Origin: Sulfolobus sp. SCGC AB-777_G06
Lineage (GTDB): Archaea; Thermoproteota; Thermoprotei_A; Sulfolobales; Sulfolobaceae
Assembly: GCA_003086555.1 (NCBI GenBank)
Contig: QEFN01000016.1
Span: forward strand, 1 to 23,000
Direction of reading: 5' to 3'
DNA: 23,000 nt
The notes beneath the pieces are model-generated. The model saw nothing but the letters and a program-made list of their open reading frames with translations, had not been told where the DNA came from and did no database searches. The translations under genes and the position numbers were made by a program. This document shows positions 1 to 7,796 of this stretch, piece by piece (position 1 is the first letter of the stretch; every line of letters begins with the position of its first letter).

Positions 1-82
1 GTATTATCATCAACGTTCTATTAATAAAGCACAAACAATTCAAATAATTCATTTTAGATTAACAAAATTGTTGTCCACACTC
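1..82. mobile_element. Probable end of an insertion element or MITE running off the left edge
   Basis: Positions 65-82 are an exact reverse complement of 22947-22964 (18 bases, reading GAGTGTGGACAACAATTT from its outer end). At this edge the repeat sits exactly where the cation exchanger gene stops resembling its family, and the sequence left of it has no coding character. That is what the terminal inverted repeat of an inserted element looks like. No transposase is visible because the window ends, so the family cannot be named. An 18-base perfect match by chance is unlikely in 23 kb, but the mobile nature is inferred. Confidence 0.55.
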
Positions 83-1115
83 TGAAAGAGTATTGAAATT
101 GAGATATAAGTGTTGAAGACAATGCAGTGATCAGCAAGGAGACGTCAACTCCTCCTTTGACCGATATTCCTATTCCGTTAAGTATTGGGTCTATGTTATG
201 AACTTTCGCCATTAGAAAACCCGAGACGAACTTACTTGTGATGACGGCTAAGAACAAGGCTACCGATAAGAAGAGGAGTTGCGGAGTTATCCTGACAAAA
301 TATAGTCCTATACTCACGAAGAAAAGAGGCTCGAAAAAGCCGTAGGTAAAGGCATGTAATCTCTCCCTTAGATGAGGTCTGTCTGCAAAGTAGTCTCTGA
401 ATAAAAAGCCCAAGAAAAGGGCGGCTATAGCCGAGTTGAATCCGTAAATGTCCGCAAAGAAACCTACGATAAGTATAATTGATATTATTGTTGCGAATTC
501 TACTTCTCTAACTTTAAAATACCCCTCTACAGCTTCTAGTGTTTTCGCTATATACTTACCTGAAACGGTTATTAAGATTACAAGTAATACCGTGCCTATA
601 AGCTGTAAGAGAGAAAGGTGGGTAATTATCGAGAACGTGAAGATCGATATGATCTCGTTTAGTACTGATTGCTTGAAGATTTTTATACCTAACTTTTCCT
701 TCGCTATACCTATGTCTGTAAGTAGTCTTGTTAAAGGTCCTACACTAGTCATTACCAAAGGTATTACAATAACTAAATCAAATATCCCTAAATAATACAA
801 GGTTAACGAGATCACTATTAATGGTATTATTATCTCTATTAGTGATGTTAGTAAGTCTTTTTTATCTACGTTAAATCTTTCACCTATTTCCTCAGCTCCT
901 GCGAGGAAAAGTAAAAATACTATTCCTAACGATGCAATAAACGATACAATGTCGTTAAGTTTCACTAGGTCCAAAAGACCAGGCCCTAAGATAATTCCCA
1001 TGAGTATTGGTCCTACAAATCTTACGAGGTTAAGTCTTCCAAATAGCTCTTCCATCAACTTAGCTGCTAGTAGCAATACTCCCAGATATAATAGACTGGT
1101 TACAGCGATGTCCAT
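54..1115 (-). pseudogene. CPA2-type cation:proton antiporter, 3' end replaced by element sequence
   Basis: This is a polytopic membrane protein of the Kef/NapA-like CPA2 family, which exchanges Na+ or K+ for protons across the cytoplasmic membrane. Visible family traits are the early GPILMGIILGPGLL segment (about residues 35-48), the FLLFLAGAE helix, the FFEPLFFVSIGL helix near residue 260 and the SVKGGVDVSLLI segment near 320. The reading frame has 353 codons. Native-looking sequence ends at residue 344, and residues 345-353 are encoded by the 18-base repeat and what follows it. The last transmembrane helix and tail are therefore missing (family members usually run to about 380 residues or more). 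The gene is divergent from dedA, with a 41-base gap holding both promoters. The product is probably non-functional or altered. An in-frame replacement tail that still works cannot be excluded. Confidence 0.8.
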
Positions 1116-1156
1116 AGCAAAGAACTTTTTATGCTTTACCGGTAAAAAGACTACCG

Positions 1157-1741
1157 ATGTATGTATTTAAAGGAATTTCTGGTTACATCACGATCTTAGC
1201 CTTAATGATTCTTGAAGGAATAGGTTTTCCAATACCCAGTGAGGTTATAATGCCTCTGGTTGGCTATTTCTCGAAGCTTGGTTATCTCGATATAGTTGTA
1301 GGAGTATTAATAGGGACTATCGGAAGCATAATGGGGTCTATTGTAGATTATTATTTGGCATTAAAGCTAGGGCCAAAATTCGTAAGGAAGTTTGGAAGAT
1401 ACGTTATGTTTGACGAGGAGAAGAGAAGACTACTTAACATATGGTTTCAAAAGTATGGTGTAGTGGCTGTGTTTGGTTTCAGGTTTGTTCCTGAGTTTAG
1501 GGCGTTAATATCATTCCCGGCTGGATTGGCTGGGATGAATTTAGCAAAGTTTTTAATTTTCACATTTCTAGGTCATTTAATCTGGGATTCCTCGTTAGCG
1601 TATGCAGGTTTTGTGCTTTACCAACAAGTTGATTACGTAATCACGTTGGCCGAGAAGTTCTCAGAAGTGATACTTATAGTATTCATTATAGTAGTTGCAA
1701 CCTATATTTTGTATAGACTTAAGTTCACTTCCCGTTCTTAA
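1157..1741 (+). CDS. DedA family membrane protein
   Basis: 194-residue integral membrane protein of the DedA/VTT (SNARE-associated) family. Family members act in membrane homeostasis, and some are lipid scramblases or flippases for polyprenyl or phospholipid carriers. The two hallmark segments are visible: GIGFPIPSEVIMP at residues 21-33, and FRFVPEFRALISFPAG at 108-123, which corresponds to the family's R-F-x-P-x-x-R loop. A Glu stands where many relatives have Gly (VPEFR). Hydrophobic helices follow at about 129-150 and 160-188. The ATG at 1157 lies about 28 bases after an AT-rich TTTTTATG stretch (1126-1133), which fits a leaderless transcript. The 3' end overlaps the convergent mscS gene by 17 bases. 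The substrate is unknown. Confidence 0.9.
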   Translation: MYVFKGISGYITILALMILEGIGFPIPSEVIMPLVGYFSKLGYLDIVVGVLIGTIGSIMGSIVDYYLALKLGPKFVRKFGRYVMFDEEKRRLLNIWFQKYGVVAVFGFRFVPEFRALISFPAGLAGMNLAKFLIFTFLGHLIWDSSLAYAGFVLYQQVDYVITLAEKFSEVILIVFIIVVATYILYRLKFTSRS

Positions 1742-2618
1742 TTTGCCAATAGGCTTGGTCAAAAGCCTTATTTACTGTGTTAATCAAATCGTTAAGATTG
1801 TTTACGTTATTTAAGTTTATAATTACCGTAAAAACGTTTGTTCCTCCGTTTTTACTGGAAAAAACTATCTTAGGAATTTGGTTCTCGTCTTTAAGGTAGT
1901 CCTTCAGGATATCCTTAGCTCTCTCCATAACTTTCTCTCCTTCCACATCAGCATTCACATTGACTTGTAATGGATAAACTAATCCCCCTTCAGTTCTCTC
2001 CAGTTTATAGAATACTGTGTTACCCAAAAAGGCTGAGTTAGGTATCTTTACTAGGTTCCCGTTAATAGTAAGAACCTCTGTAAAGAGTAGAGAGACTTTC
2101 TTTACCTCTCCTATAATGGGAGATCCCCAAATCCAAGAAATTAACGATACTGCATCACCTGGGCTTAGAGTCCTGCTTGATGTAACTAAAACACCCGAAA
2201 GGAGATTTTGGGCTACTGTCTGAACCGCAAGGCCTATTACTATACCGCCTACAGCACCTCCCACCACGACACCTGTGAGGTTTACGTGAAGGGTCGTAAG
2301 TATAGCCAGAACTAATATAGTGTAGAACACTACATCTAAAGAGAATTTTATAATATTTGCTACCCCTCTTTCAAGTTTGGCAAGGAGTGTCGTTGAAAGC
2401 AGTTGTTGAATCAACCTTATTACCAGATAACCTCCTATAGTAACAATAACAACACTGATTCCAGTCTTTATGTCTGGCTCTATCTGAGATACAGTTGAAA
2501 TAATTGGCTTCGGTAGGTTTGGTATTAGTAAAGTTAAGATAACTCCCGTTAGGTAGTAAAGTATTGCTAAAGCTACTAATATGACTAAAATTTTAATGAG
2601 CTGAGTCCTCCATTGCAT
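1725..2618 (-). CDS. MscS family small-conductance mechanosensitive channel
   Basis: 297-residue channel that opens under membrane tension and lets out solutes during osmotic downshock. Three transmembrane helices are visible (about residues 7-33, 52-75 and 95-112). The pore-lining TM3 follows, with the Gly/Ala-rich pattern GGAVGGIVIGLAVQTVAQNL at 120-139, which is characteristic of MscS. After it come the beta domain with SPGDAV at 152-157 and IPNSAFLGN (about residue 193), then a C-terminal alpha/beta domain. The length matches the family (about 280-300). It is convergent with dedA and overlaps its 3' end by 17 bases. Upstream, on the same strand, is an unknown membrane gene 30 bases away, so co-transcription is possible. 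Residues beyond 220 resemble a normal MscS C-domain. Confidence 0.92.
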   Translation of the reverse strand: MQWRTQLIKILVILVALAILYYLTGVILTLLIPNLPKPIISTVSQIEPDIKTGISVVIVTIGGYLVIRLIQQLLSTTLLAKLERGVANIIKFSLDVVFYTILVLAILTTLHVNLTGVVVGGAVGGIVIGLAVQTVAQNLLSGVLVTSSRTLSPGDAVSLISWIWGSPIIGEVKKVSLLFTEVLTINGNLVKIPNSAFLGNTVFYKLERTEGGLVYPLQVNVNADVEGEKVMERAKDILKDYLKDENQIPKIVFSSKNGGTNVFTVIINLNNVNNLNDLINTVNKAFDQAYWQIKNGK

Positions 2619-2648
2619 AAAAGTGGTTAGAGTCTACTACTAAAAAGA

Positions 2649-3092
2649 TTAACTAGACTTAAGTCTTCTATATAATCTATAAAAAAACACTACAAGTGTT
2701 ATTTGACCGAAGTCAAGAACCAATTCTGGTGGTGCTGCACCGTATTTTATATAAAAAAACAAGGGAAGGACTATCATTTCTGGTTTCCAGATGGTGTAGA
2801 CTAAATAAAAATTCAGGTAATTTATTATGCTAAACGAAAGAGCAGAGGCATCAATTAATGAGTTAATCATCATGTTTTTAGATCCCCAGAACAGTACAGT
2901 GAAAACAATGAAGAACATAAGAAGGATGAAGCCGGAGAAAGACAAACCTACTGGAATTTGTAGGTCGTAATTAGGGAAATGCGTAGGTTCATCTATTGGT
3001 GCTAAAGGTCCAAAAGCTAGAGCTATGATTATAAATAATATTGTTAGTGCAATGACATATGAATAATAATCGATAATTTTGCTAAAACTCAT
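2649..3092 (-). CDS. Unknown four-helix membrane protein
   Basis: 147 residues, not recognised. Four hydrophobic stretches are visible, at about residues 10-30, 50-70, 80-100 and 105-138. The Pro-rich segment between the first two would lie in a loop. It ends in a basic tail (YRLYRRLKSS), so the C-terminus is likely cytoplasmic. Its ATG overlaps the stop of the preceding gene as ATGA (3089-3092), and a GAGG sequence sits 8 bases before the start, so translation is probably coupled. The pairing with an unknown soluble protein upstream and with mscS downstream suggests a membrane-related operon. Nothing visible supports a specific function. Confidence 0.7.
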   Translation of the reverse strand: MSFSKIIDYYSYVIALTILFIIIALAFGPLAPIDEPTHFPNYDLQIPVGLSFSGFILLMFFIVFTVLFWGSKNMMINSLIDASALSFSIINYLNFYLVYTIWKPEMIVLPLFFYIKYGAAPPELVLDFGQITLVVFFYRLYRRLKSS

Positions 3093-3607
3093 TCAATTTC
3101 CTCTTCTTTGAGTTTTAATAAAACTTTTCCTACCTCCTCCACTAGTTCCTTGAGGGTAACGTAAGCTTCTACAACCTTTTCTCTGTTATGCCCGTAGATC
3201 GCTAAATTGTTCATGGAAATACAATAGTGAGGGAAAAGTAAGCCGTAATCACCACAGAACCTTGTAAATTTTACTTCTATATTCTGGCGGAGTTTTAGTT
3301 CCCTGAACGGTATATCAACGTGGATTTTCACTTTTTTATCATAAGTTAACACTTCATGTTTCGCCTTTCCAGTTACGATATAAAGAGCCTTTAAGAGGTT
3401 TAGTTCTTCGCTAGAGAATGGTAACCTAATTTCTATATTGCGAAAAGTTAGAAGATCAGTGCTTATTGAGAAATCCGTAACTATACATTCTTTTATACTG
3501 TTAGTCCTTTTGATTGAGTTGTTTTCAACATAGAGAACTTCTTCCTCTTTTTCGCCCTTAATTCCTGCTTTGTTGTCTTTCGTAATACATATTTCTACTT
3601 TTTTCAA
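3089..3607 (-). CDS. Unknown soluble protein, TTG start inside the glycosyltransferase tail
   Basis: 172 residues, not recognised. It is rich in charged residues and predicted beta strands, and it ends in a Glu/Lys-rich helix (about residues 145-172) that could form a coiled coil. One Cys-containing patch is notable (FTRFCGDYGLLFPHYC, about residues 113-128). I keep the TTG at 3607 because the residues directly after it (KKVEICITKDNKAGIKG) look like real protein and a purine-rich GGGAGAGG lies 12 bases upstream. This start overlaps the last 50 bases of the glycosyltransferase gene in another frame. The downstream membrane gene overlaps by ATGA, so the two are probably translated together and their products may act together. 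Confidence 0.6.
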   Translation of the reverse strand: MKKVEICITKDNKAGIKGEKEEEVLYVENNSIKRTNSIKECIVTDFSISTDLLTFRNIEIRLPFSSEELNLLKALYIVTGKAKHEVLTYDKKVKIHVDIPFRELKLRQNIEVKFTRFCGDYGLLFPHYCISMNNLAIYGHNREKVVEAYVTLKELVEEVGKVLLKLKEEEIE

Positions 3608-4501
3608 TTATCTCTTTCAACCTCTCCCTAAATTTCTTGGGGGGTAATTTATTTTCAATTCCTTCAATTGCCATGCTTATTCCAATCTTTTCTTCCTCCA
3701 TTTCAACTTGGTCAAGTAACTTCCTTAATAACTCCAAATCTATAGGTAAAAGAAAGTTAAACATATAAGGAGAAGTAAATTTTTCGATTCTTAATTCCCA
3801 ATCGTTATTCGATGGTCTAGATAAGGAGTCATTATCTATGTGTACTACTTTAGCTTTTTCATCACAACTGAATGGTAACCTAATTTTATTGCATTTACAG
3901 CAATATAGGACTCATTATAACTTCCTCTTAAGCTATACGTTAGAACTCTTGTTTTCGAGTACACTTCTCTCTTAATGCTCATATTTACCCCCGCTATTGC
4001 AATACTTTTGCCGTAACCTTTCTCTCTGTCAACACTGAAACCCGTCTTTGTTAAAAACGCTTTATATTCGGAGAAGGCAGGCGAATATTCATGCATGAAG
4101 TCTGTCTTTTTGAATCTCATGTATAAACTATTAGGATAATTGATCCACTTCTTTCCTATAATTTCTCCTGAAATAACTCCTACGTCTCTATTACTCTCGT
4201 GGAATTCCACGTGCTCCATAACCCAGTTTTTGTCCGGAATTGCATCATCATCGGTGGTTAATAGTATTTTTCCGTCTGCATTTTCTAAAACTAAATTCAA
4301 TCCTTCCTCAAAAAGTCCTTCTTTTTGTTTTAGAAAACTTATGTTAAGAACTTTTTCGTATTCTTCAAATTCACGTGTTAAGTTACCTTTATAGGTGATT
4401 AGAATATCGAAATCGTCTTCTGACTGATGCATCAATGCCCTTAATGTTTTATGTAGAGATTTTCTTAACAAACTAGGAATTCCTACTGTTGCTTTAACCA
4501 T
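3558..4501 (-). pseudogene. Family 2 glycosyltransferase broken by one frameshift near 3855
   Basis: GT-A fold, family 2 glycosyltransferase that would transfer a sugar from a nucleotide-sugar donor. The N-terminal 218 codons (4501 down to 3845) hold the VGIPS start strand, the acidic metal site TTDDDAIPD (residues 82-90) and a VNMSIKREVY segment. The frame then stops at a TAG. In the -1 frame the sequence continues without a stop from GYHSVV into DEKAKVVHIDNDSLSRPSN and on to 3558. That is the expected next part of such enzymes (a strand followed by His and a Ser-rich loop). The C-terminal 68 codons (3764 down to 3558) would otherwise look like a separate small gene. Restored length is about 314 residues, normal for the family. 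One lost T in GTTGTGAT would explain it. Alternatives are a sequencing error or programmed -1 slippage on AAA AAG. Confidence 0.8.
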
Positions 4502-4503
4502 AT

Positions 4504-4512
4504 CTTTTAAAC
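4504..4512 (+). promoter_or_regulatory. TATA box for the 4535 gene
   Basis: CTTTTAAAC lies 23-31 bases before the GTG at 4535, the usual spacing for a leaderless transcript in Sulfolobales. The glycosyltransferase start (4501, opposite strand) lies only 34 bases away, so the two divergent genes have overlapping promoter DNA. Confidence 0.5.
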
Positions 4513-4534
4513 TTCGTTTTCACAGTATTTATTT

Positions 4535-4993
4535 GTGAATAATAAATTACTGGCAATTCTTTTGATAATCTCCGTGCTAGCTAATGTTTACTTAGCTTAT
4601 TTATTGTCTCACGTAATGCAGACTCAATACATAGGTTATGCTAGGAATATTTCTACTAATTCTTTTGCAAGTTCTTACTCTTCAATCAATTCTCATACAT
4701 CATCTTTTACGCGTTCCGTAAAATTGGTCTTAACACATGATTCTAAAGTCACTTTCTCTCTAGTTAATAACGGTAACAATATAACTTATGCACTAGTAAT
4801 AATAACATTAATACACGAAGGACATCATGAAGAAAAAGTAATAATCTTAACGATTCATAATGCATCTGTTACTAGAGAGTTAGATAAAGGTGTTTATAAA
4901 GTAGAAGAGGAATTCAGTGTGGTTTATTCTGGGTACTTAAATATAAGTGAAATTTCCGTTAATATTAGTGTAAGTTCGATTGATGAAGAATAG
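4535..4993 (+). CDS. Small membrane-anchored extracytoplasmic protein, unknown
   Basis: 152 residues with a GTG start. An N-terminal hydrophobic helix (about residues 4-27) acts as a signal anchor or signal peptide. A Ser/Thr/Asn-rich linker follows (residues 38-62) and then a beta-rich domain of about 90 residues. Several N-glycosylation sequons (Asn-X-Ser/Thr) are present, as in Sulfolobales surface proteins, so the bulk of the protein is most likely outside the membrane. A His-rich turn (HEGHHEEK, about residues 94-101) could bind metal, but this is speculation. No family is recognised. It stands alone on its strand between the glycosyltransferase and the DUF1634/TauE pair. Confidence 0.65.
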   Translation: MNNKLLAILLIISVLANVYLAYLLSHVMQTQYIGYARNISTNSFASSYSSINSHTSSFTRSVKLVLTHDSKVTFSLVNNGNNITYALVIITLIHEGHHEEKVIILTIHNASVTRELDKGVYKVEEEFSVVYSGYLNISEISVNISVSSIDEE

Positions 4994-5117
4994 GATACAT
5001 TGTTATACATGAGATAGAATTTTTATAACATAGATTGATTCCTGATAAGTAAAGAATTACATATAATATTAAGTAAAAACTAATGAAAAATCATCAAAAA
5101 TCATTGAGAAAGATACG

Positions 5118-5501
5118 CTATTTACCTACTAATATGGGTAATACGAAAATTGCAAACATTAAATTAAAGAATACAATAATCGTTATAATAGTATATAACT
5201 TATTTCTTTCTACAGCAAATTGGATAATTCCTAAGAGTACTCTGATCACGGGAGTTGCTATTAAGATCATTAGTCCTAAATATATATAATCTAGAGGACG
5301 AAGGGTAGGTAACCCCGAAGGAATTTCGTATGGCATAAAAATGGAACTGTTAACTATTGAGTTAGGAGATGCTATCTGAGTTATGCTAAATCCGTTTGAA
5401 CCTTGAAAAGTAAAAAGGAAGATTATGCCTAATACTATAAATATTGCACTTAGTACTACTCCTATTCTTAAAGCGTACCCTATAATGTCATTAAAATCCA
5501 A
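5118..5501 (-). CDS. DUF1634 family membrane protein
   Basis: 127 residues with three hydrophobic helices (about 10-32, 72-93 and 102-124) separated by an extracytoplasmic loop with Ser, Asn and Pro. The organisation and sequence match DUF1634, a family of unknown function nearly always encoded beside TauE/SafE permeases. The start (ATG at 5501) overlaps the 3' end of the TauE gene by 11 bases, so the two are translationally coupled. A paralogue lies at 7381-7725 beside the second TauE gene, and the N-termini align without gaps (MDFNDIIGYALRIGV here, LDERKVISSTLRYGV there). A role as accessory subunit of the transporter is inferred from this fixed pairing. Confidence 0.85.
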   Translation of the reverse strand: MDFNDIIGYALRIGVVLSAIFIVLGIIFLFTFQGSNGFSITQIASPNSIVNSSIFMPYEIPSGLPTLRPLDYIYLGLMILIATPVIRVLLGIIQFAVERNKLYTIITIIVFFNLMFAIFVLPILVGK

Positions 5502-6351
5502 ACCCCATCCCTCTTATTATCATTTGTATTCCTAAAAATATCAGAATCGCTGTAAAGATATATCTTATGGATTTATTGGTAATTCTTACTAAAATTTTAG
5601 TTCCTATATAAGCTCCTATAAGAACTCCAATAGCTGTTCCAGCGGATAGGAAAGGCTGAATATACCCAAATAACCAGTAAATCGAGCTACCAGTAGCTGC
5701 TGTAACCCCTATCATAAAATTGCTAGTAGTGGTACTTACCTTCATAGGTAAGTTCATAGCCCAGTCCATACCCAGAACTTTTAACGCACCCGATCCTATT
5801 CCTAAAAGTCCTGAGATAAACCCTGCAAAAAACATTATTATTTCCCCAAGCCACCATCTTATTCCTATATATTCGACCTGCCTATTTAGGGCGGTGTCAT
5901 AATATTTTCCGTATAATCCGAATACCTTAGTAGTCCAGTCCGGTTTTACGGCTTTGGGAAGTTCATATTTAGATTTAGATATCTGGACAAAAACTTGCGA
6001 GAGTAAGACTATACCGAAAACTATGTATATGATAAACAGTAAGTTGTGCGAGTAAATATAGGCTGTCGTTAGGGAACCCACAATAGAACCAGAAGTAGTT
6101 GCTATCTCTAATCCCATTCCTATTCTGATATTAGTGATTCTATCTTTAATGTATGCGCTAGCAGCACCGCTAGATGTTGCTATTGTGGAAATTAAGCTAG
6201 CTCCTGAAGCATAAACTATAGGAATTCCCATGTATAAGGTATAAATAGGGACAAGAAATGTTGCTCCACCTAGGCCGGTTAATGCACCAAGAATACCAGA
6301 AAGAGCACTTATAATTACTATCGTAATAAAAAACTGTAATGGCTCTAACAT
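5491..6351 (-). CDS. TauE/SafE family sulfur-compound permease, copy 1
   Basis: 286-residue multi-helix permease of the TauE/SafE family, whose characterised members export sulfite, sulfoacetate or related anions. The two internal repeats are visible: GALTGLGGATFLVP near residue 22-35 and GLLGIGSGALKVLGMD near 180-196. Each is followed by a Ser/Thr-rich SGASLIST or KVSTTTSNFMIG helix. A cytoplasmic loop of about 50 residues separates the halves. It is co-oriented with, and overlaps, the DUF1634 gene. The divergent copy at 6531 is clearly paralogous (same YYD-AL loop, same IGSGALKVL motif). The promoter is probably CTTAAAACC, read on the minus strand at about 6376-6384, about 28 bases before the start. 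The true substrate cannot be read from the sequence. Confidence 0.9.
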   Translation of the reverse strand: MLEPLQFFITIVIISALSGILGALTGLGGATFLVPIYTLYMGIPIVYASGASLISTIATSSGAASAYIKDRITNIRIGMGLEIATTSGSIVGSLTTAYIYSHNLLFIIYIVFGIVLLSQVFVQISKSKYELPKAVKPDWTTKVFGLYGKYYDTALNRQVEYIGIRWWLGEIIMFFAGFISGLLGIGSGALKVLGMDWAMNLPMKVSTTTSNFMIGVTAATGSSIYWLFGYIQPFLSAGTAIGVLIGAYIGTKILVRITNKSIRYIFTAILIFLGIQMIIRGMGFGF

Positions 6352-6530
6352 ACTTTAATACTCTAATCTATTGGTTTTAAGATTGTCACCTCTTATTTAT
6401 ATTAGCACTCTTTAATTAAAATCTTATAAAAATTACAGTTTGGAATTTTAATAAAATAACGATCATAGTGACGCTTTTATGAAAATTAAGAAAAAATTTT
6501 AATTCACTAATAGGAATGTGAGTTATCGAA
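6352..6530. promoter_or_regulatory. Divergent promoter region between the two TauE genes
   Basis: This 179-base gap serves both TauE-DUF1634 operons. Towards the right gene, TTTTAATTC at 6497-6505 sits about 30 bases before the ATG at 6531. Towards the left gene, CTTAAAACC (minus strand, about 6376-6384) sits about 28 bases before its start. The middle is very AT-rich with no clear shared operator. Confidence 0.5.
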
Positions 6531-7388
6531 ATGTTAGTTGAGTTATTTTTGGTTTTGCTATTCTTATCAGCGATAGTCGCAGGGTTACTAGGGAGTTTGA
6601 CAGGTTTGGGTGGAGGAGTAGTATTAACGCCAATATTAGTTCTATTTTTAGGCGTTCCAGTGCCTTACGCAGTAGGAACAAGCCTAATTTCTACAATATC
6701 TACTTCAGCCTCTTCAGGATCTAGATATCTAAATGCTGGAATAGCTAATATGAGGATTGCTATATCTCTAGAAATAGCTACAACTGCTGGTGCTATTACT
6801 GGTTCATTCCTAGAATTTTTAGTTGAAAAGTATAAGTTATTTACAGTTTTGGACATAATATTCGGTATAGTATTAATATTTTCAACTATACCTAATTTTA
6901 TAAGAATGTCTAATGAGGTTCCAGCATATGTAAGTCCAGACGGTTTATCAAAATTAATGAAGTTACAAGGAGAGTATTACGACGAAGCTTTAAGACAAAA
7001 GATCCGTTATCATGGAGTAAGATATCATGTTGGGATAGCTGGAATGTATATCGCTGGACTCGTTTCAGGATTATTAGGTATAGGCTCTGGTGCATTAAAA
7101 GTATTAGCTATGGATTTTGGAATGAACCTACCTTTTAAAGTAAGTACCGCTACTAGCAGTTTTATGATTGGTGTAACAGCGGCAACTAGCTCAGGAGTAT
7201 ATTGGGCACTAGGTCTCATAGATCCAATAATAATCGCGGCTACCGTCCCTGGTGTATTTTTGGGTTCTTCGTTAGGAGCAAGGTATTTAAACAGATTTTT
7301 GAGTAGAAGGTTAAGGCAAATATTTACTTTAGTACTAGTAGCTCTTGGAATCCAGCTAATTTTGAGGGGGCTTGGTATTTTTGGATGA
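6531..7388 (+). CDS. TauE/SafE family sulfur-compound permease, copy 2
   Basis: 285-residue paralogue of the permease at 5491-6351 with the same architecture. The first repeat has GSLTGLGGGVVLTPIL (about residues 22-37). A central cytoplasmic loop carries YYDEAL. The second repeat has GLLGIGSGALKVLAMD (about 180-195) and KVSTATSSFMIGVTAATS. It belongs to a family of anion exporters for sulfite and organosulfonates, and here it sits in a likely sulfur-oxidising archaeon. The TGA overlaps the start of the following DUF1634 gene by 8 bases. The two permeases differ enough to be an old duplication, so they may handle different substrates or conditions. Confidence 0.9.
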   Translation: MLVELFLVLLFLSAIVAGLLGSLTGLGGGVVLTPILVLFLGVPVPYAVGTSLISTISTSASSGSRYLNAGIANMRIAISLEIATTAGAITGSFLEFLVEKYKLFTVLDIIFGIVLIFSTIPNFIRMSNEVPAYVSPDGLSKLMKLQGEYYDEALRQKIRYHGVRYHVGIAGMYIAGLVSGLLGIGSGALKVLAMDFGMNLPFKVSTATSSFMIGVTAATSSGVYWALGLIDPIIIAATVPGVFLGSSLGARYLNRFLSRRLRQIFTLVLVALGIQLILRGLGIFG

Positions 7389-7725
7389 AAGGAAGGTCAT
7401 AAGTTCAACACTTAGATACGGGGTTATAATATCTTCTATACTAATTGTAAGCGGAATGCTAATTTTCGTAGTGTTGCACAATAACTCCTCTGTTAACATA
7501 TACGCATATAATACATCAAATATTAATGATATCTTTAACCTTAACAATCCTTTGAATATTTCTCTTTACGGTCTAATTGTATTAATCTCCTTGCCCGTTC
7601 TAATAGTCGGAGAACAAATAATAATATATTCTACGGAGAGAGATAAGATCTATATACTTATTAGTTTAGTAGTTTTGTCGTTATTGATCTTTGCGATAAT
7701 TATAATGCCTAGATTGTTGCATTAA
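7381..7725 (+). CDS. DUF1634 family membrane protein, copy 2 (TTG start)
   Basis: About 114 residues with three hydrophobic helices, partner of the TauE copy just upstream. I choose the TTG at 7381 rather than the TTG at 7372. From 7381 the protein aligns residue for residue with the N-terminus of the paralogue at 5501 (x-D-x-x-x-x-I-x-x-x-L-R-x-G-V), and the overlap with the permease gene becomes 8 bases, close to the 11 bases in the other pair. The central loop has several Asn-X-Ser sequons, which suggests it faces outward. It probably acts with the permease. Function is otherwise unknown. Confidence 0.82.
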   Translation: MDERKVISSTLRYGVIISSILIVSGMLIFVVLHNNSSVNIYAYNTSNINDIFNLNNPLNISLYGLIVLISLPVLIVGEQIIIYSTERDKIYILISLVVLSLLIFAIIIMPRLLH

Positions 7726-7796
7726 GATAGGTTTTTCTTCCTTCTACTTCCCTATTTTATGTTAAATTTAATTCCTTAGTCGTTTTATTATAACGT

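Noticed and set aside
448..795. Open frame of 115 codons on the plus strand
   Set aside because: It is the shadow of the antiporter gene on the opposite strand. It has no family character and is poor in a credible start context.
3558..3764. Separate 68-residue gene
   Set aside because: The frame stays open upstream and continues the glycosyltransferase, so it is treated as that gene's C-terminal part after a frame change.
7372..7380. Upstream TTG as start of the second DUF1634 gene
   Set aside because: The paralogue aligns from the TTG at 7381, and the three extra residues have no counterpart.
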